The notes: generated from the sequence alone by a model not told the origin. Positions 52,089-61,992 are shown, counted from the first letter of the stretch. The stretch is 64,000 nucleotides of DNA from Halanaerobiales bacterium (GCA_016278485.1 JADQBT010000007.1:1-64000), one strand, 5' to 3'. Translations and numbers: made by a program.

Positions 52089-53000
52089 ATGACTATATAT
52101 AACATTCTATCAGAAAGAATAGGAAAAATAAAAGGGTTACAGTTAAAGAAAAATATCCCATTAAAAGATTATACTACTTTTGCAGTGGGAGGGCCAGCAG
52201 ATTTTTTTCTTAAACCCGAGAAGATATCCCATTTAACGCAAGCTTTACCTATCATTCAAGAATTAAAAATACCATACTTTATTTTAGGAAAAGGAAGTAA
52301 TTTAATTGTTGGAGATAAGGGCTTTCGTGGAATTATTATTTATACTGGCCAATTAAGAGAATATACCATCAAAGAAAATAGAATTACAGCAATGAGTGGA
52401 TTATTATTGCATGAATTAGCCGAGATAACCTGTCAGACAGAATTATCAGGCTTAGAGTTTGCTAGTGGGATTCCTGGTTCATTAGGGGGAGCTCTTTACA
52501 TGAATGCAGGTGCTTATGGTGGTGAGATGAAAGATCTAGTTAAAAAAGCTAAAATAGTAACTATGTCAGGTGAGGTGAAAGAATTAACTGCTAGTCAACT
52601 GGAATTAGACTATCGGCATAGTATATTACAAGAGGAGGATTATCTAGCCTACTCAGTTACTCTGGCCCTGACTTCTGGTCTGCGAGAAGAGATAAGAAAA
52701 AAAATCAATAAATTACATGATAAACGTTGGAGTAAACAGCCAATGGAATGGCCGAGTGCAGGGAGTATATTCAAAAGACCGCCAGGTCATTATACTGGTC
52801 CATTGATTGAAAAAGCAGGTATGAAAGGTGCTTCTTTTGGTGGAGCTAAAGTTTCTGAAAAACATGCTGGTTTTATCATAAATAAAAATAATGCCACGGC
52901 AGAGGATATAGTTCAGTTGATTGAATTAGTTAAAAAAGAAGTATATAAAATAAGCGGAGTTGAACTGGAAGTTGAACCCCGCTTTGTTGGTGAGTTTTAA
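52089..53000 (+). CDS. murB: UDP-N-acetylenolpyruvoylglucosamine reductase
   Basis: FAD enzyme of peptidoglycan precursor synthesis that reduces the enolpyruvyl group with NADPH. FAD motifs FILGKGSNLIVGDKGF and GIPGSLGGALYMNAGAYGGE, and the catalytic region PSAGSIFKRP ... VSEKHAGFIIN, are clear; it is the short type without the extra loop (303 residues). ATG 52089 follows AAAGGGG; the GTG at 52080 lies in that site. Its TAA overlaps the stop of the converging GIY-YIG gene. Confidence 0.96.
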   Translation: MTIYNILSERIGKIKGLQLKKNIPLKDYTTFAVGGPADFFLKPEKISHLTQALPIIQELKIPYFILGKGSNLIVGDKGFRGIIIYTGQLREYTIKENRITAMSGLLLHELAEITCQTELSGLEFASGIPGSLGGALYMNAGAYGGEMKDLVKKAKIVTMSGEVKELTASQLELDYRHSILQEEDYLAYSVTLALTSGLREEIRKKINKLHDKRWSKQPMEWPSAGSIFKRPPGHYTGPLIEKAGMKGASFGGAKVSEKHAGFIINKNNATAEDIVQLIELVKKEVYKISGVELEVEPRFVGEF

Positions 53001-53257
53001 AGATTTAACTGAAAGTTACCTGAAATAAGAGCTTCCTTTTTTTTACGAGGGAGCTTTTTGATTGCATATTCAATTTTCTGTGCTTTACTTCTGGTTGAAT
53101 ATTTCTTTTTATATTTAAGTTTAACAGGTCTTCTGCCGCGGGTATACTTTGCTCCCAAGCCGGCATTGTGTTCTTCTAATCTTCTTTCAGGATCGGTAGT
53201 ATAACCAGTGTAAAGTGTTTTATCTTTACACTCTAAAATATAAACAAAATGATTAAT
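52997..53257 (-). CDS. GIY-YIG nuclease-family protein (YhbQ/UPF0213-like), apparent ATT start
   Basis: Reading the minus strand from 53257 gives an uninterrupted 86-residue protein: INHFVYILECKDKTLYTGYT, then TDPERRLEEHN, AKYTRGRRP and AIKKLPRKKKEAL. This is the complete YhbQ-type GIY-YIG domain (VYI, YTGYT, R25, E29, the later E). The codon in the initiator position is ATT, preceded by ATA and then a stop; no ATG, GTG or TTG exists until residue 34. The ATT overlaps the TAA of the upstream ferritin-like gene, so translational coupling could help. Either it uses a rare start or it is newly inactivated. Family members act on DNA structure or repair. Confidence 0.75.
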   Translation of the reverse strand: MNHFVYILECKDKTLYTGYTTDPERRLEEHNAGLGAKYTRGRRPVKLKYKKKYSTRSKAQKIEYAIKKLPRKKKEALISGNFQLNL

Positions 53258-53741
53258 TATTGTTCATCTCTTCTGCATAATGACTTAAATCCCTTAAATG
53301 TTGTTTTTCTTCGCTAATTAGTTTTTCTAATACTTCTAAAGTATCTCCCTGGTTATAATCATACATTTCCCGATAAAATAGAATAGAATCTTTTTCGGCT
53401 TGAATGGCTAGTCTAATAGCCCGGTCCATGTTTTCTAATGCCTTAGCTGATTCGGAACCGACAGTTGGAGGGAAAACGGAATATTCTATTAAATAATTAA
53501 AATATGCACTAACTTCTTCTTCATATAGATACTCAGCTTTCTTTGGGTCAGCATCAATTTTTTTAGTTAACTCTACGAAACGATCATAATGATCTTGTTC
53601 ATCATCAGCTAATTTTGTAAACAAACTTTTAAGTTCAGGATTATCAGTTGCTTCTTTTTGTTTTAAATAAAAATCACGGCCTCTTTGTTCAATATCTTTG
53701 GCCATCTTCATAACTTCTAAATTACTGAAACGTTCTTTCAT
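53253..53741 (-). CDS. Ferritin-like/rubrerythrin-family protein
   Basis: Four-helix diiron protein of 162 residues: E18-x(5)-Y (IEQRGRDFYLKQKEA), then LADDEQDHYDRF, and in the second half QAEKDSILFYREM and ISEEKQHLRDL. There is no rubredoxin domain. It probably acts in oxidative stress or iron handling. AAAGGAG precedes the ATG. An AT-rich PerR-like box lies about 40-50 bases upstream. The downstream GIY-YIG gene overlaps its stop and is probably co-transcribed. Confidence 0.87.
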   Translation of the reverse strand: MKERFSNLEVMKMAKDIEQRGRDFYLKQKEATDNPELKSLFTKLADDEQDHYDRFVELTKKIDADPKKAEYLYEEEVSAYFNYLIEYSVFPPTVGSESAKALENMDRAIRLAIQAEKDSILFYREMYDYNQGDTLEVLEKLISEEKQHLRDLSHYAEEMNNN

Positions 53742-53778
53742 TTTTATGCTCCTTTCAAAATACTTTATTTTTATTACT

Positions 53779-53793
53779 TAATAATAATTACTA
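53779..53793. promoter_or_regulatory. Possible PerR box before the ferritin-like gene
   Basis: On the minus strand the 15-mer TAGTAATTATTATTA matches the PerR consensus TTATAATTATTATAA at 12 of 15 positions, 38-52 bases upstream of the start codon. The base composition makes chance matches common. Confidence 0.3.
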
Positions 53794-54030
53794 CAAATAT
53801 ATTATCTTTCCTGCCTAAAAAATCAATTAATATAAATCATTTAAGCAAGATTAGCTATTTGCATGAGATAAATTATTAAATAATAGGATGCATTTATAAA
53901 ATTCAAAAAATTTTTAACTTTAAGCAGGAATTTATTTATGAATCTTGAATATAAATAATAACAGAGTTACTAAACCGCTTTCGTAAATAATATTTAAACA
54001 AATATACTTAAAAGATGGAGTTGAATTTTT

Positions 54031-55038
54031 ATGGTAACTATCAAAGATATAGCTCGCAAAGCAAATGTATCTATTACAACAGTTTCTAAAGTTATGAACA
54101 ACTATTCTGATATTAGCGAAGAAACAAAGAAAAAAGTACAAAAAATTATTGAGGATAACAATTATCGTCCTAATGCAAATGCTCGAAGTTTAAGTACAAA
54201 TAAATCTTATTCAATTGGATTGTTTTTTAAAGATCATCAGAATTCGGGACTTAGACATCCATTCTTTCGGGATATAATTTATGGTTTAGAACAAGAATTT
54301 TGCAATTTTGGTTATGACCTAATTCTTTTTTCTAATAAATGGGGTGATAAATTTAAGTATCTAGAAAAATGTAACCATCGTAAAGTAGATGGCGCAATAC
54401 TTATGGGTATGCCAAGAACAGATGCTGATTTAAAAGAGTTACTTGAAGCGAAGATACCTTCAATGTTTATTGACCTTGATATTTTAGGTGAAACAGCAAG
54501 TTATGTTATGTCTAATAATGTTAAAGGGGCTAAATTAGCCGTAAAACATCTCTATGAACTTGGTCACCGCAAGATTGCAACTATTATGGGGGAAAACATG
54601 ACTAAGCCGGCTCAAGACAGACTCGAGGGCTATAAAGAGGCTCTAAAGGAATATGATATCCCTTTTAGAAAAGAGTGGAGTTTAGAGGGTGAGTTTTCAG
54701 AAAAATATGGGTTTAAATCCATGCAAAAATTAATAGAGCAAAAAGAACGTCCTACCGCAATTTTCTGTCAGGGCGACCAGATAGCTATCGGAGCAATAAA
54801 AGCTATTCATAAAAGTAAATACGATGTACCTGCTGATTTTTCGGTAATAGGTTTTGATGATATTGAAATTAGTCGTTATATAGAACCACAACTTACTACA
54901 ATCCAACAAAATAAGTTTGAGATGGGTAAAAAGGCTGCCAAACAGTTAATTAATATTATTAATCATCCAGAAGAAAAATATTCTCCCGTTATTCTCCCTA
55001 CAAAACTAGTTAAACGTAAATCCTGCCGAAAAATATAA
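54031..55038 (+). CDS. LacI-family transcription regulator of the cellobiose operon
   Basis: The N-terminal helix-turn-helix TIKDIARKANVSITTVSKVMNNY with hinge helix NANARSLSTNKS is followed by a periplasmic-binding-like effector domain (GRRKV-type DGAILMG, GFDDIEISRYIEPQLTTI). It is divergent from nothing and leads the operon: permease, permease, binding protein, phosphorylase follow on the same strand, 26 bases downstream. The likely inducer is cellobiose or a cellodextrin, by context. A clear palindromic CG-centred operator was not found. 335 residues. Confidence 0.92.
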   Translation: MVTIKDIARKANVSITTVSKVMNNYSDISEETKKKVQKIIEDNNYRPNANARSLSTNKSYSIGLFFKDHQNSGLRHPFFRDIIYGLEQEFCNFGYDLILFSNKWGDKFKYLEKCNHRKVDGAILMGMPRTDADLKELLEAKIPSMFIDLDILGETASYVMSNNVKGAKLAVKHLYELGHRKIATIMGENMTKPAQDRLEGYKEALKEYDIPFRKEWSLEGEFSEKYGFKSMQKLIEQKERPTAIFCQGDQIAIGAIKAIHKSKYDVPADFSVIGFDDIEISRYIEPQLTTIQQNKFEMGKKAAKQLINIINHPEEKYSPVILPTKLVKRKSCRKI

Positions 55039-55064
55039 AAATATATTAAAAAGAGGTGATCATA

Positions 55065-55958
55065 ATGAGCAAAAAAGGTTTAGCATATTTTTTAATACTA
55101 CCAGCTCTACTGGCTTTATTATTTGTCCATGTCATTCCCATGATCTGGGGAATAGTTATTAGTTTTCTTGATTTAAATGTTCGCAATATTATAAATTGGC
55201 AGAGTGCTCCGTTTGTAAAATTGCAAAATTATATGTTGGTTTTTAAACCTGGCACAGTTATCTTTACTGGTTTTTGGAGATCAGTAATTAATATAACTAA
55301 ATTTGGCTTAATTACAATTATTAGTGGTTATTTTATAGGGTTGGGAGTTGCACTTCTCTTGAATAAAGATTTTCCGGGAAGAACTATTATGAGAGGATTA
55401 ATTTTGTTACCATTTGTTACTCCCGATACAGTAGCTTTTAGCTTTTGGCGCTTTATTTTCAGATCTAGAATAGGAATTTTAAATGATATGTTAAAGTCTT
55501 TGGGGATAATTCAGGATAATATAATTTGGCTGGTGGGAGATCGTAGTTTATATGCTGTTGCTATTGCTAGTATCTGGAAAGGTTGGCCTCTGGTTGCTTT
55601 AATGCTTTTAGCTGCCTTGCAGCAGATTCCCCAACAACTTTATGATGCAGCTAAAATTGATGGTGCTAATGCCTGGCAAAGGTTTAAATATGTAACCTTT
55701 CCTTATCTTAAACCAGTAACTAAGACGCTTATTATTTTTAATATATTATGGAACTTTAATGCATTTAACCAATTTAGAGTGATGTTGAGTGAAAATCCAG
55801 GCAGACAGGCAGATATACCCGCTTTGTTTATAATGCGTCAGGCTTTTAACCATTTTAAATATGGACAGGGGGCGGCCTTGTCTATAGTTTTATTATTAAT
55901 TATGTTAGTATTCACTGGTATTTATTTTTATGTTTTTCGGGTGAAGTCTGATTCTTAG
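55065..55958 (+). CDS. Sugar ABC transporter permease (MalF-like, CUT1)
   Basis: Six membrane segments; the EAA loop is AAKIDGANAWQRFKYVTFPYLKP, typical of CUT1 permeases. ATG 55065 is preferred to a GTG at 55056 within the AGAGGTGAT site. Partner of the MalG-like permease 22 bases downstream. No ATPase gene is in the cluster, so a shared MsmX-type ATPase elsewhere must energise it. 297 residues. Confidence 0.92.
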   Translation: MSKKGLAYFLILPALLALLFVHVIPMIWGIVISFLDLNVRNIINWQSAPFVKLQNYMLVFKPGTVIFTGFWRSVINITKFGLITIISGYFIGLGVALLLNKDFPGRTIMRGLILLPFVTPDTVAFSFWRFIFRSRIGILNDMLKSLGIIQDNIIWLVGDRSLYAVAIASIWKGWPLVALMLLAALQQIPQQLYDAAKIDGANAWQRFKYVTFPYLKPVTKTLIIFNILWNFNAFNQFRVMLSENPGRQADIPALFIMRQAFNHFKYGQGAALSIVLLLIMLVFTGIYFYVFRVKSDS

Positions 55959-55980
55959 AATTTAGGAGGGGGGGATTACT

Positions 55981-56835
55981 GTGAGAAAAAGAAAATATGA
56001 AATTTTTAAAAAAATCTGTTTTGCTCTAGCGATAATGCTTGTGATCTTAATCGTACTTGTTCCATATATGTGGATGGTTTCTAATTCTTTTAAAACTAAT
56101 TTAGAAATTCAAGGTATGGAGCCTAGTTGGATTCCTAAAACATTTACTTTTGAGAATTATAAGAGAATGAATGAATTGGTTCCAATCTGGCATTATTTCA
56201 AAAATAGTATGATTATAAGTACAGGAACCATGATTTTAACACTCCTGCTCGGAACACTAGCCGCTTATGCTTTATCAAGGTTTAAATTTAAGGGGAGAAC
56301 TCCTTATATTATGACTTTATTTTCAACTCAAGTTTTACCAGGAATATTATTTCTGATTCCTTATTTCGTTATTTTCAATTGGATTTTTCAGACATTTGGC
56401 TTAAAAATGACAAATACTTATTATGGTTTAATAATTACATATACTCAATTTTCACTACCTTTTGCAACATTAATGATCATGAATTATCTAGATTCGGTTC
56501 CTCGTGAAATAGATGAACAGGCAATGATAGATGGTTGTTCACGCCCAGAAGCTCTCATTAGAGTGATAATTCCACTTGCTAAACCAGGTATTGCAGCAGC
56601 AGGTATTTACTCTTTTTGGATGGGCTGGAATGAGATACTTTTCGCACAGATTTTAACTAGGGAAGATGTTCGGCCTTTAGCGGTAGGTTTATTAGATTTT
56701 AGACAATTGACTAAATCTCAATGGGGTAGTATGATGGCGGCCTGTATTGTTACAACAATACCAGTAATAATTCTTTTTTCAATAATGTCTAAAGAGATTG
56801 TCTCAGGACTTACTTCTGGAGCTACTAAAGGATAA
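55981..56835 (+). CDS. Sugar ABC transporter permease (MalG-like, CUT1)
   Basis: Six membrane segments with EAA loop EQAMIDGCSRPEALIRVIIPLAKPG and the MalG-type C-terminus KEIVSGLTSGATKG. It starts with GTG nine bases after GGAGGGGGG. It pairs with the preceding permease. The 107-base gap to the binding protein gene is long for this operon and contains an inverted repeat, TTAAGCAAGATTTACTTAA (56886-56904). 284 residues. Confidence 0.92.
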   Translation: MRKRKYEIFKKICFALAIMLVILIVLVPYMWMVSNSFKTNLEIQGMEPSWIPKTFTFENYKRMNELVPIWHYFKNSMIISTGTMILTLLLGTLAAYALSRFKFKGRTPYIMTLFSTQVLPGILFLIPYFVIFNWIFQTFGLKMTNTYYGLIITYTQFSLPFATLMIMNYLDSVPREIDEQAMIDGCSRPEALIRVIIPLAKPGIAAAGIYSFWMGWNEILFAQILTREDVRPLAVGLLDFRQLTKSQWGSMMAACIVTTIPVIILFSIMSKEIVSGLTSGATKG

Positions 56836-56942
56836 TTAATTAGGGGAGGTGATTTACCAAATATTAGTTAGGGACGACTCATTTGTTAAGCAAGATTTAC
56901 TTAAAAGATTCTAGGGTCAAAAATTTGAAGGAGGTTATTTAA

Positions 56943-58202
56943 TTGAAAAAGCTAATTACCTTGCTCACTATTTTAAGTCTTATTATTGTGGGGACTGTTT
57001 CAGCTGGAGCAGTAACTATTGAAATGCAAGCGATGGGCAATGCACCTGCTCAATTACATCAAGCATGGATGGAAGAAAAAGCAGCTGAGTTTAAAGCAGA
57101 GACTGGCATAACTGTTGAGTTTAATCAAATTTCATGGGGAGAAGAAATGCAAAGAATTCCTCTGGCTATTACAACTGGTGATGGTGCCAATGCAATGCAG
57201 GTTGGTACAACTCAGAATCCGTTTTTTGCTGGTACTGGTGGCTTACTAAAAATTGATATGATTGATTTTGGCGGAGAAGATGCTTTTATGCCAGCCAACT
57301 TAAAGTCTACTAAATTGGATGGTACTAGCTATGGGGTACCTTGGTTTGCTGAGACAAGAGTTCTTTTCTATAATACTGAAATGTTTGCAGAAGCAGGAGT
57401 AGAAAATCCTCCCCAGACCTGGGAAGAATTAGTTGAGGTCGGAGAAAAAATTATTGAGACACATGGAGAAGGTACAGCGATTGCAGTTGCTGGAACAAGT
57501 GCCTGGGATTTAATACACAACTGGGCGATTTTACTTTGGTCACATGGTGGAGAAATGTTAAATGCTGATAATACTGAAGCTTTATTTAATAGTGAGGCTG
57601 GAGTAGCAGCTATGAAATATTATGTTGGCTTGGTAGATAAAGGATTAGCTTCTAGAGCCTGTGCTGAGTATAACCAACCTCAGGTAGATGCTGCATTTAT
57701 TAATGGTGATGTAGCTATGGCTGTCATGGGTCCTTGGAACATAGCTGATATTAGAGATGAAAACCCTGACCTTCCTTATGCAGTAGTTGAGCCACCTGCA
57801 GGTCCAGCTGGAAGAGCAGCTTTTTCCGGAGGTAGTAACTTAGTTATCCGCGCTAATGCTTCAGAAGAAGAAGTTAATGCTGCTAAACAATGGGTGCAAT
57901 TCCTAACTAAAGATGAAATTCTGATAGATTATACTAAAAATCTAACTAATATGTTACCAGCTACAAAGTCAGCATTTGATGACCCTTATTATGAAACAGA
58001 AACAATGAAAGTCTTCAAAAAAGCACTTGGTTATGCGACTGCTTACCCACCTTTGGTAGAGTGGGCTGAAATTGAACAGGCAATTGTAAGAAACTTTAAC
58101 AATGTGTTGACAGATTATGTAAATGGAGATTATGATGAAAATACCGCTAAAAAATATCTAGACCAGGCAGCTGAACAAGTAAATAAAATATTAAATGATT
58201 AA
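56943..58202 (+). CDS. Sugar ABC transporter substrate-binding protein (CUT1)
   Basis: Signal peptide MKKLITLLTILSLIIVGTVSAGA without lipobox, then a type 1 sugar-binding fold: NQISWGEEMQRIPLAITTGD, DGTSYGVPWFAETRVLFYN, GDVAMAVMGPWNIADI and GGSNLVIRANASEEE. It starts with TTG about ten bases after AAGGAGG. The ligand is probably cellobiose or short cellodextrin, given the GH94 gene downstream. A T-tailed hairpin just after the stop may lower read-through. 419 residues. Confidence 0.92.
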   Translation: MKKLITLLTILSLIIVGTVSAGAVTIEMQAMGNAPAQLHQAWMEEKAAEFKAETGITVEFNQISWGEEMQRIPLAITTGDGANAMQVGTTQNPFFAGTGGLLKIDMIDFGGEDAFMPANLKSTKLDGTSYGVPWFAETRVLFYNTEMFAEAGVENPPQTWEELVEVGEKIIETHGEGTAIAVAGTSAWDLIHNWAILLWSHGGEMLNADNTEALFNSEAGVAAMKYYVGLVDKGLASRACAEYNQPQVDAAFINGDVAMAVMGPWNIADIRDENPDLPYAVVEPPAGPAGRAAFSGGSNLVIRANASEEEVNAAKQWVQFLTKDEILIDYTKNLTNMLPATKSAFDDPYYETETMKVFKKALGYATAYPPLVEWAEIEQAIVRNFNNVLTDYVNGDYDENTAKKYLDQAAEQVNKILND

Positions 58203-58215
58203 TAAAGAACTAACT

Positions 58216-58247
58216 GGGAGGGGGAGTTTCTCTCTCCCTTTATTTTT
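58216..58247 (+). terminator. Attenuator-like hairpin between binding protein and phosphorylase genes
   Basis: GGGAG (58216-58220) pairs with CTCCC (58234-58238) and an inner GAG/CTC extends it; TTTATTTTT follows. Partial termination here would give more binding protein than enzyme, as is usual in such operons. Confidence 0.55.
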
Positions 58248-58271
58248 AATTAATCTTGAGGAGGATTTATA

Positions 58272-60710
58272 GTGAAATTTGGCTACTTTGACGATCAAAA
58301 AAAAGAATATGTTATAAAACAACCTGATACTCCTTATCCTTGGATTAATTACTTAGGCTCTCAATCATATTTTTCCATTATCTCCAATACGGGTGGGGGA
58401 TATAGTTTCTATAAAGATGCGAGTAAACGGAGAATAACCAGGTACAGGTATAATAATGTACCTACTGATACAGGCGGTAAATATTATTACATATATGAGA
58501 ATGGTGATTATTGGTCCCCAACTTGGGCACCGGTGAAGAGCAAGCTCGATTTTTATAGCTGCCGTCATGGCATGGGGTATAGTACGATAACAGGAGAAAA
58601 AAATAATTTACGTTGTGAAATTAAATATTTTGTTCCACTTAATGCAGACTGTGAAGTGCACACAGTTGCGTTACATAATAAAAGTAATAAAACGAGGAAA
58701 ATAAAAATATTTTCACTTGTAGAATTTTGTTTCTGGAATGCCTTTGATGATATGACTAATTTTCAGCGAAATTATAATATAGCAGAAGTAGAGGTTGAAA
58801 ATTCAACTATTTACCATAAGACTGAGTATCGAGAAAGAAGAGATCATTATGCTTTCTATAATGTTAATCAAGCTATAGATGGTTTTGATACTGATCGAGA
58901 AAGTTTTTTGGGATTGTATAATGGATTTCAGGAAGCAGATGCTGTCAAAGGAGGGAAATCACGTAATTCAATTGCTAGTGGTTGGTCACCTATTGGTTCT
59001 CACAGTCTTTCCATAATTTTAAAAGCAGGCGAGAAAAAACAGTTGATTTTTCAATTGGGATATGTGGAAAATGAAAAAGATGAAAAATGGGAAAAACCTG
59101 GTCTTATTAATAAGAAAAAAGCCAAAAATTTGATAAATAGATTTAACTCTGCTGAGCAAATAGAAGAGTCCCTTTTTGCATTAGAGGAATATTGGAATAA
59201 ATTATTAGCCAACTATCAAGTAGATTCTCCTGATGACAAGTTAAATAAGATGGTGAATATCTGGAATCAGTATCAGTGTATGGTAACATATAATTTAGCT
59301 CGCAGTGCTTCATTTTTTGAATCTGGGATAAGCCGAGGCATTGGGTTCCGTGATTCGAATCAGGATCTTTTGGGTGTTGTGCAGATGATTCCAGAACGTG
59401 TTAAGCAAAGACTTTTAGAACTGGCGGCAACTCAATTTGCAGATGGTAGTACATATCATCAGTATCAACCCTTAACTAAAAAGGGAAATGATAAGATTGG
59501 TAGTGGATTTAATGATGATCCGCTCTGGTTGATCTATGGAGCTATCGCCTATATTAAGGAAACAGGAGATTATAGTATTTTGGATGAACCATCTCCTTTT
59601 AACAATGGTACAAAAGCGACGTTCTTTGATCATCTTTTAGCTTCTTTTAATCATGTAATTAATAATTTGGGGTCACATGATCTACCTTTAATTGGTCATG
59701 CTGATTGGAATGATTGTTTAAATTTGAACTGTTTTTCAGAAAAACCGGATGAATCTTTTCAAACAGTTAGTAATAAAAAAGATAGTCAAGCTGAATCTAT
59801 CATGATTGCTGGAATGTTTATTACAATTGGACCAGAATTTGTTAGATTATGTGAAGAAAAAGGAAAAAATGAATTAACAAAAAAGGCAAAAAAACAAATT
59901 GAAAATATGAAAAAAGCAATAAACAAATATGGTAGAGATGAGGCATGGTTTCTCAGGGCATATGATTATTATGGTAATAAGGTGGGAAGTAAGGAAAATA
60001 AATATGGTAAAATATTCATTGAATCACAAGGTTTTTGTATCATGGGTGGACTTGGTCTAGAGGATGGCTTTGCCCAAAAAACATTGGATTCAGTTCATAA
60101 AAGATTGAATACGGAATATGGACTTAGTTTATTAGACCCAACTTTTCAAGAATATAAAATTGAGTTAGGAGAAATTACCTCTTATCCCCCAGGTTATAAA
60201 GAAAATGGAGGCATCTTCTGTCATAATAATCCTTGGATTATGATTGCAGAAACAATGCTTGGTAATGGTGAAAGAGCATTTTCATATTACAGTAAGATAG
60301 CTCCTGCTTATCTAGAAGAAATTAGTGATTTACATCGTACCGAGCCTTATGTTTATGCTCAGATGATAGCAGGTAAAGATGCTAAAAATTATGGAGAAGC
60401 AAAAAATTCCTGGTTGACAGGAACAGCTGCCTGGAACTTTGTGGTTGTCTCACAATGGATTTTAGGTATTAGACCTGAACTTACAGGTCTTCGTATTGAT
60501 CCATGTCTCCCAAAAGATTGGTCAGGTTATGAGCTAAGCAGAAATTTCCGGGGCGATACTTACAAAATTACTGTAAAAAATCCTGAGGCTGTTAATAAGG
60601 GTGTCAAAAGCATCACCTTAGATGGTAAAAAAATAAATAAACAAATAATTGAACCACAACTTGATGGTAAAATACATCATGTTGAGGTAGTTATGGGTGA
60701 AAAAATGTGA
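58272..60710 (+). CDS. Cellobiose phosphorylase (GH94)
   Basis: Cytosolic enzyme that splits cellobiose with phosphate into glucose 1-phosphate and glucose, saving ATP. The sequence closely follows the 811-residue clostridial cellobiose phosphorylases from the first residues (MKFGYFDD ... [10 protein letters not shown]) and is 812 residues. GH94 landmarks: [41 protein letters not shown] (catalytic aspartate region) and the [12 protein letters not shown] histidine. It starts with GTG after GAGGAGG. A related cellodextrin specificity is possible but cellobiose is favoured. Confidence 0.93.
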   Translation: MKFGYFDDQKKEYVIKQPDTPYPWINYLGSQSYFSIISNTGGGYSFYKDASKRRITRYRYNNVPTDTGGKYYYIYENGDYWSPTWAPVKSKLDFYSCRHGMGYSTITGEKNNLRCEIKYFVPLNADCEVHTVALHNKSNKTRKIKIFSLVEFCFWNAFDDMTNFQRNYNIAEVEVENSTIYHKTEYRERRDHYAFYNVNQAIDGFDTDRESFLGLYNGFQEADAVKGGKSRNSIASGWSPIGSHSLSIILKAGEKKQLIFQLGYVENEKDEKWEKPGLINKKKAKNLINRFNSAEQIEESLFALEEYWNKLLANYQVDSPDDKLNKMVNIWNQYQCMVTYNLARSASFFESGISRGIGFRDSNQDLLGVVQMIPERVKQRLLELAATQFADGSTYHQYQPLTKKGNDKIGSGFNDDPLWLIYGAIAYIKETGDYSILDEPSPFNNGTKATFFDHLLASFNHVINNLGSHDLPLIGHADWNDCLNLNCFSEKPDESFQTVSNKKDSQAESIMIAGMFITIGPEFVRLCEEKGKNELTKKAKKQIENMKKAINKYGRDEAWFLRAYDYYGNKVGSKENKYGKIFIESQGFCIMGGLGLEDGFAQKTLDSVHKRLNTEYGLSLLDPTFQEYKIELGEITSYPPGYKENGGIFCHNNPWIMIAETMLGNGERAFSYYSKIAPAYLEEISDLHRTEPYVYAQMIAGKDAKNYGEAKNSWLTGTAAWNFVVVSQWILGIRPELTGLRIDPCLPKDWSGYELSRNFRGDTYKITVKNPEAVNKGVKSITLDGKKINKQIIEPQLDGKIHHVEVVMGEKM

Positions 60711-60712
60711 AC

Positions 60713-61855
60713 TTAGAAAATTAAATAATCAAGTTGTTTTTCTAATATTTTGATGAGATAGTCAAGCTCTTCTTTACTATTATATTTATTAAGACTAACC
60801 CGAATTGTACCTTCTGCTTGCTTATCAGAGAGACCAATTGCTTTTAATACGCGATCATTATTATCTTTTTTAGAACTACAGGCTGAACCTGTTGCAACAA
60901 AGATACCTTCACCTGCTAGGGCATGGACTAATGTTTCACCTCTAATACCAGGAAAGGAAACACTTATAATATGAGGAGCAAAATTGCTAATTGGAGAGTT
61001 AATTTTAAAATTTGTTAAATTTTTATTTAGTAAATCTAATAGATATTTTTTTTTGCTTAGTAAGGCGTTATAATCTTCTTCTAATTCTGGTAAATTTGCT
61101 AGGGCCGGTTGGAGTCCAGCTATACTAGGAAGATTTTCTGTTCCTGAGCGGAGACCTTTTTCTTGACCACCACCATAAAAAATTGGTTTTAGGTTAGTAC
61201 CATTTTTTAAATATAAAGCGCCAATCCCTTTTGGACCATGAAATTTATGGCCACTGATTGTATATAGGTCTATTTTTGATTTAGCTAAACTAAAGGGAAT
61301 TTTACCGAAAGCCTGAATTCCATCTACATGAAAAAAAGTCAATGGATTATTCTTTTTAATTAAATTGGCAGCTTGAAAAACAGATTGGATAGTGCCAATC
61401 TCATTATTAACATGCATAATACTAACTAGAACAGTAGTTTCTCTTACCTCTTTTTCAAGCTCAGAAAGAGATATTAATCCAGCTTTATCTACATCTAAAA
61501 TTGTGACCTGCCAACCACGCTCAGCTAAATTTGCAAAGACTTCATAGACTGAAGGATGCTCTATTTTGCTTGTTATAATGTGATTACCTCTCTGCGGATA
61601 GGCAGAGGTGATTCCCTGGATAGCAAGATTATTGGCTTCAGTCCCACCAGAAGTTAAAATTATTTCTGCTGCGGTGACGCCAAGTTTTTTTGCTAACATA
61701 ATTTTTGTCTTATCTATAATTTTTTCGGCAATTAGACCTTTGTTATGAGGAGAAGAAGGATTTCCATAGTTATTAACTAGAGTATCCTGCATGATATTTA
61801 CTACCTCGGGTAATACTTTTGTCGTTGCACTATTATCAAGATAAATATCTTTCAT
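60713..61855 (-). CDS. Cysteine desulfurase (NifS/IscS family)
   Basis: PLP enzyme that takes sulfur from cysteine for iron-sulfur clusters or thiolated tRNA. PLP lysine lies in TISGHKFHGPKG, the catalytic cysteine in GSACSSKKD, and YLDNSATT and SGGTEANNLA are standard. The short SACSSKK loop is the NifS-like type found with ThiI in Firmicutes. It ends two bases from the converging GH94 gene. No IscU/SufU scaffold is adjacent. The start follows AGAGAGGTG. 380 residues. Confidence 0.93.
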   Translation of the reverse strand: MKDIYLDNSATTKVLPEVVNIMQDTLVNNYGNPSSPHNKGLIAEKIIDKTKIMLAKKLGVTAAEIILTSGGTEANNLAIQGITSAYPQRGNHIITSKIEHPSVYEVFANLAERGWQVTILDVDKAGLISLSELEKEVRETTVLVSIMHVNNEIGTIQSVFQAANLIKKNNPLTFFHVDGIQAFGKIPFSLAKSKIDLYTISGHKFHGPKGIGALYLKNGTNLKPIFYGGGQEKGLRSGTENLPSIAGLQPALANLPELEEDYNALLSKKKYLLDLLNKNLTNFKINSPISNFAPHIISVSFPGIRGETLVHALAGEGIFVATGSACSSKKDNNDRVLKAIGLSDKQAEGTIRVSLNKYNSKEELDYLIKILEKQLDYLIF

Positions 61856-61992
61856 AAAAACACCTCTCTAAACAAGATGAAACTATTATATCATATTTAA
61901 GAAAAAGGATAAAATTAAAAGGTAATCAAGACTTAATCTAGAATAAAATTATTTATATGATATTATTTATAGATTAATATGAGGTGGTTATT

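Noticed and set aside
56847-56914. Short frame after GGGGAGGTG between the permease and binding protein genes (GTG start, about 21 codons)
   Set aside because: The only start overlaps the purine run itself and the peptide has no recognisable feature; it may be leader sequence.
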